A DNA stretch of 60,709 bases from Opitutaceae bacterium (GTDB lineage: Bacteria; Verrucomicrobiota; Verrucomicrobiia; Opitutales; Opitutaceae): assembly GCA_028284235.1 (NCBI GenBank), contig JANQSC010000040.1, positions 1-60,709 of the forward strand, in the 5' to 3' direction. Position 1 is the stretch's first letter. Each line of letters begins with the position of its first letter. This document shows, one piece after another, positions 24,811 to 33,667 of this stretch. Both the position numbers and the translations under genes were made by a program. Under the pieces are notes generated by a model that saw nothing but the letters and a program-made list of their open reading frames with translations, was not told the DNA's origin and did no database searches.

Positions 24811-26097
24811 ATGAAGACACAGTTTCTTACTGGCGCGGGTGCCCTCATTTTAGGCTACTTGCTAGCCGTTGCGATTTTCCCCCAACCGGATTCATCCATC
24901 AAAGTGTCAAGCGACACTCAACCGCTCAACGTCGAGCGTGACAGCGCCAACAAAGTACCTATACCCTCAACCAGTGGCGCCGATGTTCCGACCGCCGAAT
25001 CCAGTGACAACTGGAACGGGATCGTCGTTGACTTCGCAAGCCATGCAAACAGCTCCCCAGAAACCAGGGCTCTGTGGAAACGCGTTCACTCTCTTTCCGA
25101 CGAGGAAAAAATCGAGCTGCTGCTGGAAGCGCTCGAATACGAAAACCGATCGCACGTTCAGCAGCTCGTATCCACATTGATATACACAGTCGCGAAAGAA
25201 AACGCGGCATTGGCTCTGACAGCGTTCGAATCAATGTCGCCCCGGGATCAATCGCAAATTGGCTCCACCTTCATTATGGGATGGGCCAATGGCGACCCGA
25301 ATGGCGTTTGGGATTGGCTGGACAACGTGGATCGAACTGGAACCGGAGCGTTTCTCCGAGCCCACACCATTCTGCAGACGAAACAGACGGCCCTTGGAGC
25401 GATCCTATCGAACGCGAATAGTCCCTACGACCCACTTGAGCTTGTCCTAAATGAGAACGATTTGCTCCAAGCCAAGCGTCTACGCGGATTCGTCATCGGT
25501 GAACTAATGAAAAAGGACCTCAATGAAACGATCGATCTAATGACCGAGCATCCGCAGCTTGGAGATGTAATCGTCGAGAAAGCGATCCAGCATTGGGCCC
25601 GAACTGATCTTCCCGAAGCAGTCCGATTCCTCCAAGAAAACGCCGACGTCGCTACTCCTGAAAGCGTCTCAGTCGTAGCCGACAAACTCATACAAAGCGG
25701 TGGAATAGAATTCCTTTCATCACTCTACTCCCAGCTAGAACAACCAGAATTGAAAGACCAAGTTGCAATCAATGCGGTAGTCCATTTGGCGAGCGACGAC
25801 TTCGAAACTGCGGTAGTCTGGTTCGAGTCGATCGAAGACGTGAAGATTCGTCGCAACGCAGGATCCGCGATTGTACGACAGATTGGCTTCGATGAAAACA
25901 TGGATACACACATCCAATTTCTCGAGTCCAGCTTCGGCCATTCAAGCGACGCGCGACCCGTATACGTGCACTCGCTTCGCGAATGGCAGAAAATCAGCCC
26001 CGATAAAGTGATCGAATACGTAGACCGCCTCCCGACCGAAGCAGCCGAGCTTCGAGCTCAACTGAATTGGCAGCTCGATCTCGGTCTCGACGAATGA
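24811..26097 (+). CDS. Membrane-anchored helical-repeat protein, tandem paralog 2
   Basis: 428 residues, same plan as the preceding gene: an N-terminal membrane helix (FLTGAGALILGYLLAVAIF), Ser/Asp-rich linker, and helical repeats. Shared landmarks with paralog 1 include 'SDNWNG' vs 'SGNWND', 'SLSDEEKIELLLEAL' vs 'DWTDADKISFLRAAF', 'NGDPNGVWDWLDNV' vs 'QSDPQFAWEWLNQI' and a 'SLREWQKISPDKVIEYVDRLP' versus 'ETLQVWQDAYPEKVNDIVKGLP' ending. The ATG lies one base beyond the upstream TGA (TGAAATG), implying translational coupling and joint function, perhaps as a hetero-oligomer. Function unknown. Confidence 0.65.
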   Translation: MKTQFLTGAGALILGYLLAVAIFPQPDSSIKVSSDTQPLNVERDSANKVPIPSTSGADVPTAESSDNWNGIVVDFASHANSSPETRALWKRVHSLSDEEKIELLLEALEYENRSHVQQLVSTLIYTVAKENAALALTAFESMSPRDQSQIGSTFIMGWANGDPNGVWDWLDNVDRTGTGAFLRAHTILQTKQTALGAILSNANSPYDPLELVLNENDLLQAKRLRGFVIGELMKKDLNETIDLMTEHPQLGDVIVEKAIQHWARTDLPEAVRFLQENADVATPESVSVVADKLIQSGGIEFLSSLYSQLEQPELKDQVAINAVVHLASDDFETAVVWFESIEDVKIRRNAGSAIVRQIGFDENMDTHIQFLESSFGHSSDARPVYVHSLREWQKISPDKVIEYVDRLPTEAAELRAQLNWQLDLGLDE

Positions 26098-26137
26098 GTG
26101 TGCCGGGCGAATCAAATAAACACGGAGACAAACAGCA

Positions 26138-26704
26138 ATGACCCACTTCCCCTCGCTCCCGGACAATCCGCAACTCTCCGACGTCCTCAAGCGCTTCCCC
26201 AAAGGAGTCGGCCACTTGCTCCGCTACCACGACGCGATTTTGCGTGGACCCTCCGAGCTCACGGTCGCCCAGCGCGAGCTCATCGCCGCCTACGTCTCCT
26301 CCCTCAACGCCTGCGGCTATTGCGCGGGCGCCCACCAGGTCATCGCGGAAGCGCACGGAATTGCTCCCGGGCTCATCGAAGCGCTTATCGAGAACGTGGA
26401 TACGAGTGATGTCGAAGAAAGGTTGAAACCCATTCTCCACTACGTCGCCAAACTGACACGTAACCCGGCAAGCGTTCGACCATCCGACGCGGAGTCGGTT
26501 CAAGCGGCCGGCTGGTCCGACGACGCGCTCTTCGACGCCATCTCGATCTGCGCCCTCTTCAACTTCATGAACCGAATCGTGGAAGGTTCCGGCGTTGTCA
26601 CCAGTCCAGAAGCCCGCGCAGGCACCGCCGCCCGCCACAAAAAAGGCTCCAGCAATACTCCGTACGAGGACTTCGGACGATCGCTCGGAATTAAATTTCA
26701 ATAA
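26138..26704 (+). CDS. AhpD-like/carboxymuconolactone decarboxylase family protein
   Basis: 188-residue cytoplasmic protein of the peroxidase-related AhpD-like group. The active-site pattern E47...C59-x2-C62-x3-H66 (RELIAAYVSSLNACGYCAGAH, abbreviated) is intact, supporting peroxide-reducing or thiol-oxidoreductase chemistry. It ends 'YEDFGRSLGIKF'. Located 40 bases after the helical-repeat pair on the same strand; ends two bases before the convergent sulfatase stop. Physiological substrate unknown. Confidence 0.85.
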   Translation: MTHFPSLPDNPQLSDVLKRFPKGVGHLLRYHDAILRGPSELTVAQRELIAAYVSSLNACGYCAGAHQVIAEAHGIAPGLIEALIENVDTSDVEERLKPILHYVAKLTRNPASVRPSDAESVQAAGWSDDALFDAISICALFNFMNRIVEGSGVVTSPEARAGTAARHKKGSSNTPYEDFGRSLGIKFQ

Positions 26705-26706
26705 TC

Positions 26707-28533
26707 CTAGAGTCGGCGGGCGTACACGTAGTACGCGCCCGCCACGCCTACACGCGGACTCTTCTCAAACCAAGTGTAGAGCCGAGTCGGGCCCGCTTCT
26801 AGGTCGAACCTAAAAGTCACCGACTTGTCGGAAGCGCTCACAGGCTGGCTCTGCGACTCCCTCCCGACTTGGATACGCGCCGATCGAATTGGCAGCGCCA
26901 CCCCCGGACCTCGACTCCCTGCAGTCAACTGAATCTCCGGCAGTCCCGCCGCGATCGGCGCATCCGCCTCGCGCGGCCAACGTCTCAGTTCAAACTCGTA
27001 GGTTCCGGATTCCGCGATCTCGAGCTCCCACCAGCCGTTCTTCTCTACGCCGCGCCGCACCTGCCCTTGCTGGTCCACAAACACGTCCAGCCATTCGCAA
27101 GCAGTCAACATAGACGGATTTTCGGCATCGTGCCCGATCACAACCCGCTGCGGTTCGTTGGCGATCGACTCGACTTCGCTCCACCATCGATCCAAGTGAG
27201 CGCTCATTTGCGCCGCAATTTTTGGATACGAACCGATCACATTCGTTTGCTGCATTGGATCGCTATCGAGATTGTACAACTCTCGATCTTCGAGCAGTCG
27301 CCACGAACCCCACAACACACCCGCGCCTTCGCGATACATGACCGACGGCGCGTCGGGCCCGGCGAATTCGAAGCCGAATGGCATTCGGCTGTAGTTTATG
27401 ACTACCATTCGGTCCGCAGGCGCCGCCTCGACCTGCCCTCGAAAAACAGGAGCCAGGCTGATCCCGTCGAACTTCGGGGCGTGGTCCAGAACCAGGCCAC
27501 ACAAGTCAATCAAGGTCGGCAACACGTCCTGGACTTGCGTCACGCCCGAAATCGGACGAGGTGGACCGAGATTTCCGTCGGGCCAGCGAAGAAAAAACGG
27601 AACGCGATGCCCTCCTTCCCAGAGTTCGGTCTTCCGCCCGCGCATCCCCGCATTGTAGTAGCGGGAGCCGAAGGTACTCCCATTGTCGGTTTGAAAGATC
27701 AGAATGGTGTTCTCCGCAAGACCCTCGTCGTCAAGAAACTCGAGCAGACGGCCCATATTGTTGTCTATGTTTAGAATCATCCCAAGGTAGCCGGCAAACG
27801 ACTCGCGCCCGTTCGCGCCAATCATCGGCAGCGTTTCGCCCTCGATCACCGCTCGCGCCTGTTCCAGCTCTTTCGCCGGCGACCAATGCGGACCGTGCGG
27901 GGCGTTCGTCGGAATAAAGGCGAAAAAGGGAGCGTCCGCCTCGGACTGGCGTTTCATCCACTTCATCGCCTCCTCGAAATAAACGTCCGTACAGTAGCCC
28001 TCCAAGACCTTTCGCTCTCCGTTCACCCAATAGGTGTCGTCGAAGTAGTCGTTATTCCACCAGTCCGGCACCGAGTTGATATGGGACGAGGGAAACCAGA
28101 GCGTTTCCTCGAAACCGCGATCCTGAGGGCGGAACGGATAGTTGTCGCCCAAGTGCCACTTGCCGAAAAGCCCTGTCCGATAGCCGTTCGCCTGGAAGAA
28201 ATCCGCCATCGTTGGCAACTCGGCCCGGAGCAGCGTACGGCCAGCGCTGACGTTGATCGCCGCATTGCGAGCCGCGTCCAGCCCGGTAAGCAACTGGCCG
28301 CGCGTCGGCGTGCACATGGGGGCGACGTGGAAGTCGACGAGACGGGCGCTTTCATCGTGCAGCCGATCTAGATGGGGTGTCTCCAAAATCGGATTACCAT
28401 GGGCCGAAAGCTCGCCGTAACCCTGGTCGTCCGTCATTACGATGATGACATTCGGCTGCTTGGCGTAGAGCGCGACATGGACCATTCCCGCAAGCAAAAT
28501 CAGAGGTAGTTTAAGATGAATTATGTTGTTCAT
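26707..28533 (-). CDS. Exported arylsulfatase-type sulfatase (S1 family), CTPTR
   Basis: S1-family sulfatase of about 608 residues with an N-terminal export signal from ATG 28533 (LKLPLILLAGMVHVALYA). Metal ligands D35-D36 (TDDQGYG), formylglycine precursor Cys74 in C-T-P-T-R, GKWHLG (Lys125, His127) and TDNGS are all present, so it should be active once matured. The last ~120 residues form an extra beta-rich domain ('GWWELEIAESGTYEFELRRWP', 'RLYTWFEKSPRVGVAGAYYVY') absent from minimal sulfatases, plausibly for packing or glycan binding. It lies 25 bases downstream of another sulfatase and is probably co-transcribed. Substrate unknown; broadly arylsulfatase A/B-like. Confidence 0.9.
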   Translation of the reverse strand: MNNIIHLKLPLILLAGMVHVALYAKQPNVIIVMTDDQGYGELSAHGNPILETPHLDRLHDESARLVDFHVAPMCTPTRGQLLTGLDAARNAAINVSAGRTLLRAELPTMADFFQANGYRTGLFGKWHLGDNYPFRPQDRGFEETLWFPSSHINSVPDWWNNDYFDDTYWVNGERKVLEGYCTDVYFEEAMKWMKRQSEADAPFFAFIPTNAPHGPHWSPAKELEQARAVIEGETLPMIGANGRESFAGYLGMILNIDNNMGRLLEFLDDEGLAENTILIFQTDNGSTFGSRYYNAGMRGRKTELWEGGHRVPFFLRWPDGNLGPPRPISGVTQVQDVLPTLIDLCGLVLDHAPKFDGISLAPVFRGQVEAAPADRMVVINYSRMPFGFEFAGPDAPSVMYREGAGVLWGSWRLLEDRELYNLDSDPMQQTNVIGSYPKIAAQMSAHLDRWWSEVESIANEPQRVVIGHDAENPSMLTACEWLDVFVDQQGQVRRGVEKNGWWELEIAESGTYEFELRRWPREADAPIAAGLPEIQLTAGSRGPGVALPIRSARIQVGRESQSQPVSASDKSVTFRFDLEAGPTRLYTWFEKSPRVGVAGAYYVYARRL

Positions 28534-28558
28534 AGATAGTAGCCGCTGTTTTGTAATT

Positions 28559-29995
28559 TCACTGCCCCGCAACCTCCAGCTCCGATTGCAGGCGATCGAG
28601 TTCTCGCTTTAGTTCGTCGACAACATACTTGTATTGATCGTTCTCATACTGATTCTCTAGCTCTAGCGGGTCCGTTTTCAGGTCGAGCAACTCCCAGCCC
28701 GACGCTTCAACGCCTTCCGTCGGATAATAGTGAATCAACTTGTACCGCTCCGTCCTCACGCCGTAGTGAGGCGGAACGTCTTGAAACTGGAGGTCGGGAT
28801 GGTCGTAGTAGTGATAGTAGAACGATGTTCTCCAGTCGTCCGGCTCCTCCCCGCGCAAAATGGGAACGAGGCTGCGTCCGTGCATATCGCCGGGAATGGC
28901 CACGCCTGCGAGATCCAGAATCGTCGGGGCGTAGTCGACATTGAGTGAATACAAGTCCGTCTTGCTCCCAGCTTCGATCATTTTCGGATAGCGGACGACA
29001 AGCGGGATGCGGAGCGACTCCTCGTCCATCAGTCGCTTGTCGAAACGACCGTGGTCGCCGACGAACATGCCGTTGTCCGAGGTGTAGACAACAACCGTAT
29101 TCTCGTCCAATCCCGCCTCCTTCAAGAACTTCATGAAACGCCCCACGTTCTGGTCCACCGACACCATCACCCGCATGTAGTCCTTAACGTACTGCTGATA
29201 AAGCCAGTCTTTCAAAGCCGCCCCTTCCAAATCGCCGGGATCCTCTTTGTTCATCGCAACTCCGAACGTCCGCCATCGCTTGATCATGTCCGGCACCAGC
29301 TGATTGGTCGCGTCTTGCACCGACTGGGCTCGACCGGATTCATCGTCGTCATAGTTCAATGGATACGGAATCTCCGCGTCTTCCCAAAGCCCGTCGTGCT
29401 CCGCGGACGGAACCCACTGGGCATGCGGCGCCTTGTGATGATAGCAGAGCATAAACGGCTTGTCTGGATCGCGTCGTTCCACCCAGTCGATGGCGATGTC
29501 GGTGATGATATCCGTAACGTAGCCCTCATGTGTGGTTCGCTCCCCCATTTCGATCAAGACCGGGTTCACATAGAGCCCTTGCCCCGGCAGCACATTCCAG
29601 TAGTCAAAACCGGTCGGCTCGCTCTTCAAGTGCCACTTCCCCACCATCGCGGTCTGATAACCTGCCGATTGCAGAAGTTTCGGAAACGTTCGCTGCGAGC
29701 CGTCGAATACCTCCCGGTTGCCCCGCTGCCCATTCGCGTGACTGTATTTCCCCGTGAGCAAGGTCGCCCGAGCTGGGGCGCACAGCGAGTTGGTGCAGAA
29801 GCCATTGCGAAATATTATCCCCTCTTCCCCAATCCGATCCAAATTTGGCGTCGCCGCTCTCAGCGTGTCGTAGGCCGACATCATTTGCGTCGCGTGGTCG
29901 TCGGTCATAATGAACACGATGTTCGGACGGGATTCGCTTCGGACAATACAGGTTGCCCACAGCAGGACGAAAGCTAGGACCGGAGGCGTTTTCAT
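28559..29995 (-). CDS. Sulfatase of GlcNAc-6-sulfatase/'mucin-desulfating' type (S1_11-like), CAPAR
   Basis: 478-residue exported sulfatase (signal MKTPPVLAFVLLWATCIVRS). Catalytic features: D32-D33 (MTDDHA), Cys72 in C-A-P-A-R followed by ATLLTGKYSHANG, GKWHL, and TSDNGMF. The stretch from 'FDGSQRTFPKLLQSAGYQTAM' through 'PTGFDYWNVLPGQG' closely follows the N-acetylglucosamine-6-sulfatase-like group (S1_11/S1_8 region of SulfAtlas); exact subfamily is from memory. Longer starts reach 30118 but the signal peptide fixes ATG 29995. First gene of the two-sulfatase minus-strand unit. 'DDHA' instead of the usual 'DDQG/DDLG' is typical of this group. Confidence 0.9.
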   Translation of the reverse strand: MKTPPVLAFVLLWATCIVRSESRPNIVFIMTDDHATQMMSAYDTLRAATPNLDRIGEEGIIFRNGFCTNSLCAPARATLLTGKYSHANGQRGNREVFDGSQRTFPKLLQSAGYQTAMVGKWHLKSEPTGFDYWNVLPGQGLYVNPVLIEMGERTTHEGYVTDIITDIAIDWVERRDPDKPFMLCYHHKAPHAQWVPSAEHDGLWEDAEIPYPLNYDDDESGRAQSVQDATNQLVPDMIKRWRTFGVAMNKEDPGDLEGAALKDWLYQQYVKDYMRVMVSVDQNVGRFMKFLKEAGLDENTVVVYTSDNGMFVGDHGRFDKRLMDEESLRIPLVVRYPKMIEAGSKTDLYSLNVDYAPTILDLAGVAIPGDMHGRSLVPILRGEEPDDWRTSFYYHYYDHPDLQFQDVPPHYGVRTERYKLIHYYPTEGVEASGWELLDLKTDPLELENQYENDQYKYVVDELKRELDRLQSELEVAGQ

Positions 29996-30321
29996 AAGCA
30001 GTCGACCCGATAAAAGCCTCTCACAGGATTGGATGCGACCCAATAAAGCGCCGCGAGCAGCCTGGGAAACGCGATCTACAAACTCGAATTGTGTAAGGGA
30101 TCGCGACATTTCGCCCATCGCCCTATAAGTTATTGAATATAAGAAGGATACAATTTCCCAGGCGAAAATGTGTCGGATTACATTACACGTTTAATTCTGA
30201 GCATGAAAAGGCGGAATTACTTTGATCCCCCTAAACTGCTAAATAGCAGTCAGTTAGAGCGCCTAATCCAAACCCCGATGCGGATTGGCCCAGAAAGTGC
30301 TTAAGGGAGGGCGAATCGATC
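29996..30321. other. Intergenic region between sulfatase and VPDSG-CTERM gene
   Basis: A 326-base gap between divergent genes, more A/T-rich from 30121 on. It contains a perfect 7+7 dyad ACTGCTA-AA-TAGCAGT at 30235-30250 and, further on, a GG-N10-GC pattern at 30287-30300 resembling a sigma-54 promoter. No open reading frame with coding character was seen. The promoters of both neighbours must lie here. Confidence 0.5.
30235..30250. promoter_or_regulatory. Perfect dyad ACTGCTA-AA-TAGCAGT (candidate operator)
   Basis: A 16-base palindrome with a 2-base centre in the A/T-rich leader of the VPDSG-CTERM gene, about 70 bases before its start. The loop is too short for a good RNA hairpin, so a dimeric DNA-binding regulator is the more natural reading. 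No regulator gene adjoins. Confidence 0.4.
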
Positions 30322-30912
30322 ATGATGAAAAAACTATCTCTTCTCGTCGCGCTTCTGGCTCCCACAACTGGCTTCAGTATCCTGTACACCGATTCCGACA
30401 CGCATGACGTCGCGATTCTCGAGGCGGCGATGCCCGGCTTCATTCACGAATGGAATTATGGTCCTATTGGCGGAGGCGAAGTCATCACGAATATCACCAC
30501 GCGTTTTTTCATGCAGGATCTCAATGGGACCGGGACACCGGAGCGGTACACGGTCTTGATCGGGGCGGGCGGTGGAACGGGGGGCGTCGAATTCAAGGCG
30601 ATCCAAATCACAGGCAACTTCGTCGCCGCGCCTGGAACGACCGAGATTAGCTTCTCCTTTGATTCTAGTTATACGTCTTCTGACGGGGACTGGGCGGATC
30701 TCGTATCCGACGCCTCGGACGGGAAACTCGGATTTAATTTCTCGGCTCCCAATTCAGGAGCGCAATTCGGCGACAACACATTCCGTCTCTATTCTTCGAG
30801 TATCGAAGTTTACACACAGGGACGAAGCGTGCCCGACAGCGGGGCGACAGTTGCATTGCTGCTGACGAGCCTGCTAGGACTGGCAGCCTTAGCCCGCCGG
30901 CGCAGTCGGTAA
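30322..30912 (+). CDS. VPDSG-CTERM sorting-domain exported protein
   Basis: 196-residue exported protein of unknown core function. It has an N-terminal signal (MKKLSLLVALLAPTTGFS), a beta-rich body (~30-165), and the C-terminal tripartite sorting signal VPDSGATVALLLTSLLGLAALARRRSR (motif VPDSG, hydrophobic helix, Arg cluster), the Verrucomicrobiota variant of PEP-CTERM processed by an exosortase. It should therefore be anchored or released at the cell surface, often with exopolysaccharide. ATG 30322 has a good Shine-Dalgarno (GGGAGGG); ATG 30325 is an alternative. A strong terminator follows. The exosortase is not in this window. Confidence 0.85.
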   Translation: MMKKLSLLVALLAPTTGFSILYTDSDTHDVAILEAAMPGFIHEWNYGPIGGGEVITNITTRFFMQDLNGTGTPERYTVLIGAGGGTGGVEFKAIQITGNFVAAPGTTEISFSFDSSYTSSDGDWADLVSDASDGKLGFNFSAPNSGAQFGDNTFRLYSSSIEVYTQGRSVPDSGATVALLLTSLLGLAALARRRSR

Positions 30913-30935
30913 GAGCCAAATTCCTCCGTATTTCC

Positions 30936-30968
30936 AAGCGAAGAGAGCCTGCTTTCTTCGCTTTTTTT
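30936..30968 (+). terminator. Rho-independent terminator after the VPDSG-CTERM gene
   Basis: Perfect 9-base stem AAGCGAAGA (30936-30944) / TCTTCGCTT (30955-30963), 10-base loop, followed by TTTTT. It closes a monocistronic transcript. Confidence 0.9.
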
Positions 30969-31159
30969 GTGTAGGCTCGATCGGGTCCGAATCAAAAAAG
31001 CCGGGCAGTCTCGCCCCTCATGCAAAAGCCTTCATCGTTAGGACGTCGATACTTGCCGCGCCCGAACATCCAATATTGCCATGGGGGAAACGAGTCGCCA
31101 ACTTTCGCAGCGAGTTGCAAACGAACTACTAATCCACCGAAACAGAACGAATCCCGTTC

Positions 31160-32266
31160 ATGAGCATTGCAGACAAAGTACTCGCGGTTAACAACGATCT
31201 CCCCATTCGTTCGGACCAGCCCGTCCACAGCGGAAAAGTACGCTCGGTTTACTGGCTGACCGAAGCGGACAGCGCTCGCCTGATCGCCGAGCGAAACTAC
31301 CACATAGCGACCGACGCTCCTCTGGCGATCATGGTTATCAGCGATCGGATTTCCGCCTTCGAGTGCATCTGGCAGGGCGAGGGCGGCATGCGCGGCGTTC
31401 CCGGCAAAGGAGCCGCCCTCAACGCTATCTCAAACCACTGGTTTACACTCTTCCGAGAAAACGGGCTGGCCGACAGCCACATCCTCGAAATCCCGCACCC
31501 GTTCGTCTGGATCGTGCAAAAAGCGCGCCCCGTCATGATCGAAGCCATCGCTCGCCAGTACATCACGGGCTCCATGTGGCGCGCCTACGACAAGGGCGAG
31601 CGCGACTTCTGCGGAATCGCCATCGCCGACGGTTTGCGAAAAGACCAGAAACTTCCCGAGCTCTTGATCACGCCCTCCACCAAGGGCGCCCTCGCCGGCA
31701 TTCCGGGCGTTCCCGAACAGGACGACGTCAACATTACCCGGAAGAACATCGTCGACAACTTCGAAGCGTTTCACTTCCGCAGCGCGGGCGACGTCGATGT
31801 CTACGAGCAATTGCTCTCGGAAGGCTTCGCCCTGATCAGCGACACCCTCGAAAAAATCGACCAAGTGTTCGTCGACACGAAGTTCGAATTCGGATACGTC
31901 ACCGATCGCGACGGCAACGAGCAGCTCATCTACATGGACGAAGTCGGCACGCCCGATTCGTCGCGCATCTGGGACGGCCCCAGCTACCGCGAAGGGAAAG
32001 TCGTGGAGAACTCCAAAGAAGGATTCCGGCAAGCGCTCCTCAACCACTTCCCCGAGCCTGACATCCTATTGAACAAAAACCGCATGGGCGAGCGCGCCGC
32101 CCTCGCGGCGAACAACGAGCTGCCTTTGGAAATCATGATGAACGTCTCCGCGACCTACACCCAGATCGCGGAGAAAATCACGGGAGAGCCGATCGTCCTG
32201 TCCGAAAATCCCAAAGCGGAGATCACCCAAATCCTGCGAGACGAATTCGGTCTCGTCGACGGGTAG
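31160..32266 (+). CDS. purC: Phosphoribosylaminoimidazole-succinocarboxamide synthase PurC
   Basis: Purine biosynthesis enzyme (SAICAR synthetase) joining aspartate to CAIR. The 368-residue protein is the long type seen in some bacteria rather than the ~240-residue form. Family motifs: '[11 protein letters not shown]' (ATP-binding region), '[18 protein letters not shown]', '[21 protein letters not shown]', 'DTKFEFGY', '[14 protein letters not shown]' (catalytic SSR). Housekeeping gene, single, flanked by accessory genes; preceded by ~190 bases without other genes. Confidence 0.95.
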   Translation: MSIADKVLAVNNDLPIRSDQPVHSGKVRSVYWLTEADSARLIAERNYHIATDAPLAIMVISDRISAFECIWQGEGGMRGVPGKGAALNAISNHWFTLFRENGLADSHILEIPHPFVWIVQKARPVMIEAIARQYITGSMWRAYDKGERDFCGIAIADGLRKDQKLPELLITPSTKGALAGIPGVPEQDDVNITRKNIVDNFEAFHFRSAGDVDVYEQLLSEGFALISDTLEKIDQVFVDTKFEFGYVTDRDGNEQLIYMDEVGTPDSSRIWDGPSYREGKVVENSKEGFRQALLNHFPEPDILLNKNRMGERAALAANNELPLEIMMNVSATYTQIAEKITGEPIVLSENPKAEITQILRDEFGLVDG

Positions 32267-32297
32267 CCCAAATTCGATCATCTCGGTCCCCGGTGGC

Positions 32298-33623
32298 TCA
32301 CTTCCGTAGATCGTAGCAAATCAGGCGCGGGTCCATCGCATTCTGATTCACGAACAGCAATCCTCGACTGACCGTGGGCACGCCCCACGTTTCCGGGGCG
32401 CTGAACAACTGCGCTTCAGCGAGAATCGTCGCCCCTTCCGGATTCAAATCGAGCCACAAGAGCGTACCCTGAGCACCAATACAGAGGAACGCTCCATCGA
32501 CTCGAAGCAAACCCGCTCTCCCCAGGCGGGCGTCTTTCAACGCAATCCCGTCGCGCCACATCTCGCGCCCAGATTCGATCTCGTAGCAAACGATCTCCGT
32601 ACCGCCCGTTCCAGAAACCCCGTACAAGTAGCCATCGTGGGCGATCGGCGTCGTAAACTGGGCGGCGAACCGCGGCGCTGTCCACCGCATACTAGCAGTT
32701 CCGTCGGGAGCGAAATCGACGAGCGCTCCGCCTTCCGAATAGCCTTCCGTTATAAAAACCGAGTTTCCTATAAGCACTGGCGAAGCGGCATTAACCGAAG
32801 CGAACATACGGGCCCTCCACGGAACTTCCGCCTCGATAGCGCCATTCGCCGGATCGACGCTCAACAAACCACCGGCGGCAGGCCGCACCATTCCGCCCGC
32901 GAACACGAACACCCGCTTTTTCCCATGAATGTATGCGGAAATCGGCGACGCGTAACTGGCGTGCCAGTCGTGCTTCGCTCCCCAAAGCAATTCGCCCGTG
33001 CGTAATTGAAAACTGGCGACGCTGTACTCGCCACCGACATTCACGATCAGTTGGTCGCCGTCGACAAGCGGGCTGCCGCCTCGCCCGAAAAAAAGCGGCG
33101 CCGGACCGTATTCCTGGTCGAGGTTCTTCTTCCATAAGACTTTCCCTGAGCGCAGCTCGAAACAATGCAAATCGCCCCGGACGCCTACCGTGAACACCCG
33201 GTCTCCGTCGATCACCGGCCCCGCTCGGGACGCGTCTTGAATCCCGTAGTTCGAGCCGAGTTTCACCGGATACCGGTGGACCCAATGACGCTTGCCCGTT
33301 TCAGGCTGGAGACACTCGACGACTTCCTGACCGTCCAAGGTATGGATCATCACCAAGTAGTCGCCGACAATCGCGACCGGCGCATGTCCGGAGCCACGCT
33401 CCACTTCCCAAACCCGATTTGGGCCCGCGGCGGGCCACGATTTGAGCAGGTTCGTTTCCCGCGATTGGAGGTCGCCGCGCGGACCCAGAAAGCGCGGCCA
33501 GTCCTCGGTCACCGCCTCCCGAGACAGGGTCTTCGGCGCCGCGTGGAACGTAAGTCGGTCAAACGCCTCCGGCGCCCCCAACAAACTCGAGCAAGACAGA
33601 AAAAGCAGCGTGCAAACTCTCAT
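32298..33623 (-). CDS. Exported PQQ-like beta-propeller protein
   Basis: 441-residue exported propeller (signal MRVCTLLFLSCSSLLG). Repeated blade motifs: 'CLQPETGKRHWVHRY', 'CFELRSGKVLWKKNL', 'SFQLRTGELLWGAKH', 'CYEIESGREMWRDGI', 'WLDLNPEG'. The opening 'DWPRFLGPRGDLQSRETNLLKSWPAAGPNRVWEVE' type (first part) is shared with the other propellers in the window. BamB/PQQ-dehydrogenase-like fold; without visible calcium/PQQ catalytic set I cannot call it an enzyme. Single gene between purC and the large cytochrome c fusion. Confidence 0.8.
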   Translation of the reverse strand: MRVCTLLFLSCSSLLGAPEAFDRLTFHAAPKTLSREAVTEDWPRFLGPRGDLQSRETNLLKSWPAAGPNRVWEVERGSGHAPVAIVGDYLVMIHTLDGQEVVECLQPETGKRHWVHRYPVKLGSNYGIQDASRAGPVIDGDRVFTVGVRGDLHCFELRSGKVLWKKNLDQEYGPAPLFFGRGGSPLVDGDQLIVNVGGEYSVASFQLRTGELLWGAKHDWHASYASPISAYIHGKKRVFVFAGGMVRPAAGGLLSVDPANGAIEAEVPWRARMFASVNAASPVLIGNSVFITEGYSEGGALVDFAPDGTASMRWTAPRFAAQFTTPIAHDGYLYGVSGTGGTEIVCYEIESGREMWRDGIALKDARLGRAGLLRVDGAFLCIGAQGTLLWLDLNPEGATILAEAQLFSAPETWGVPTVSRGLLFVNQNAMDPRLICYDLRK

Positions 33624-33667
33624 GGAAGCGCATCCACAGTAGCCGCTCGCTGGCCCGTCTCAAGCGA

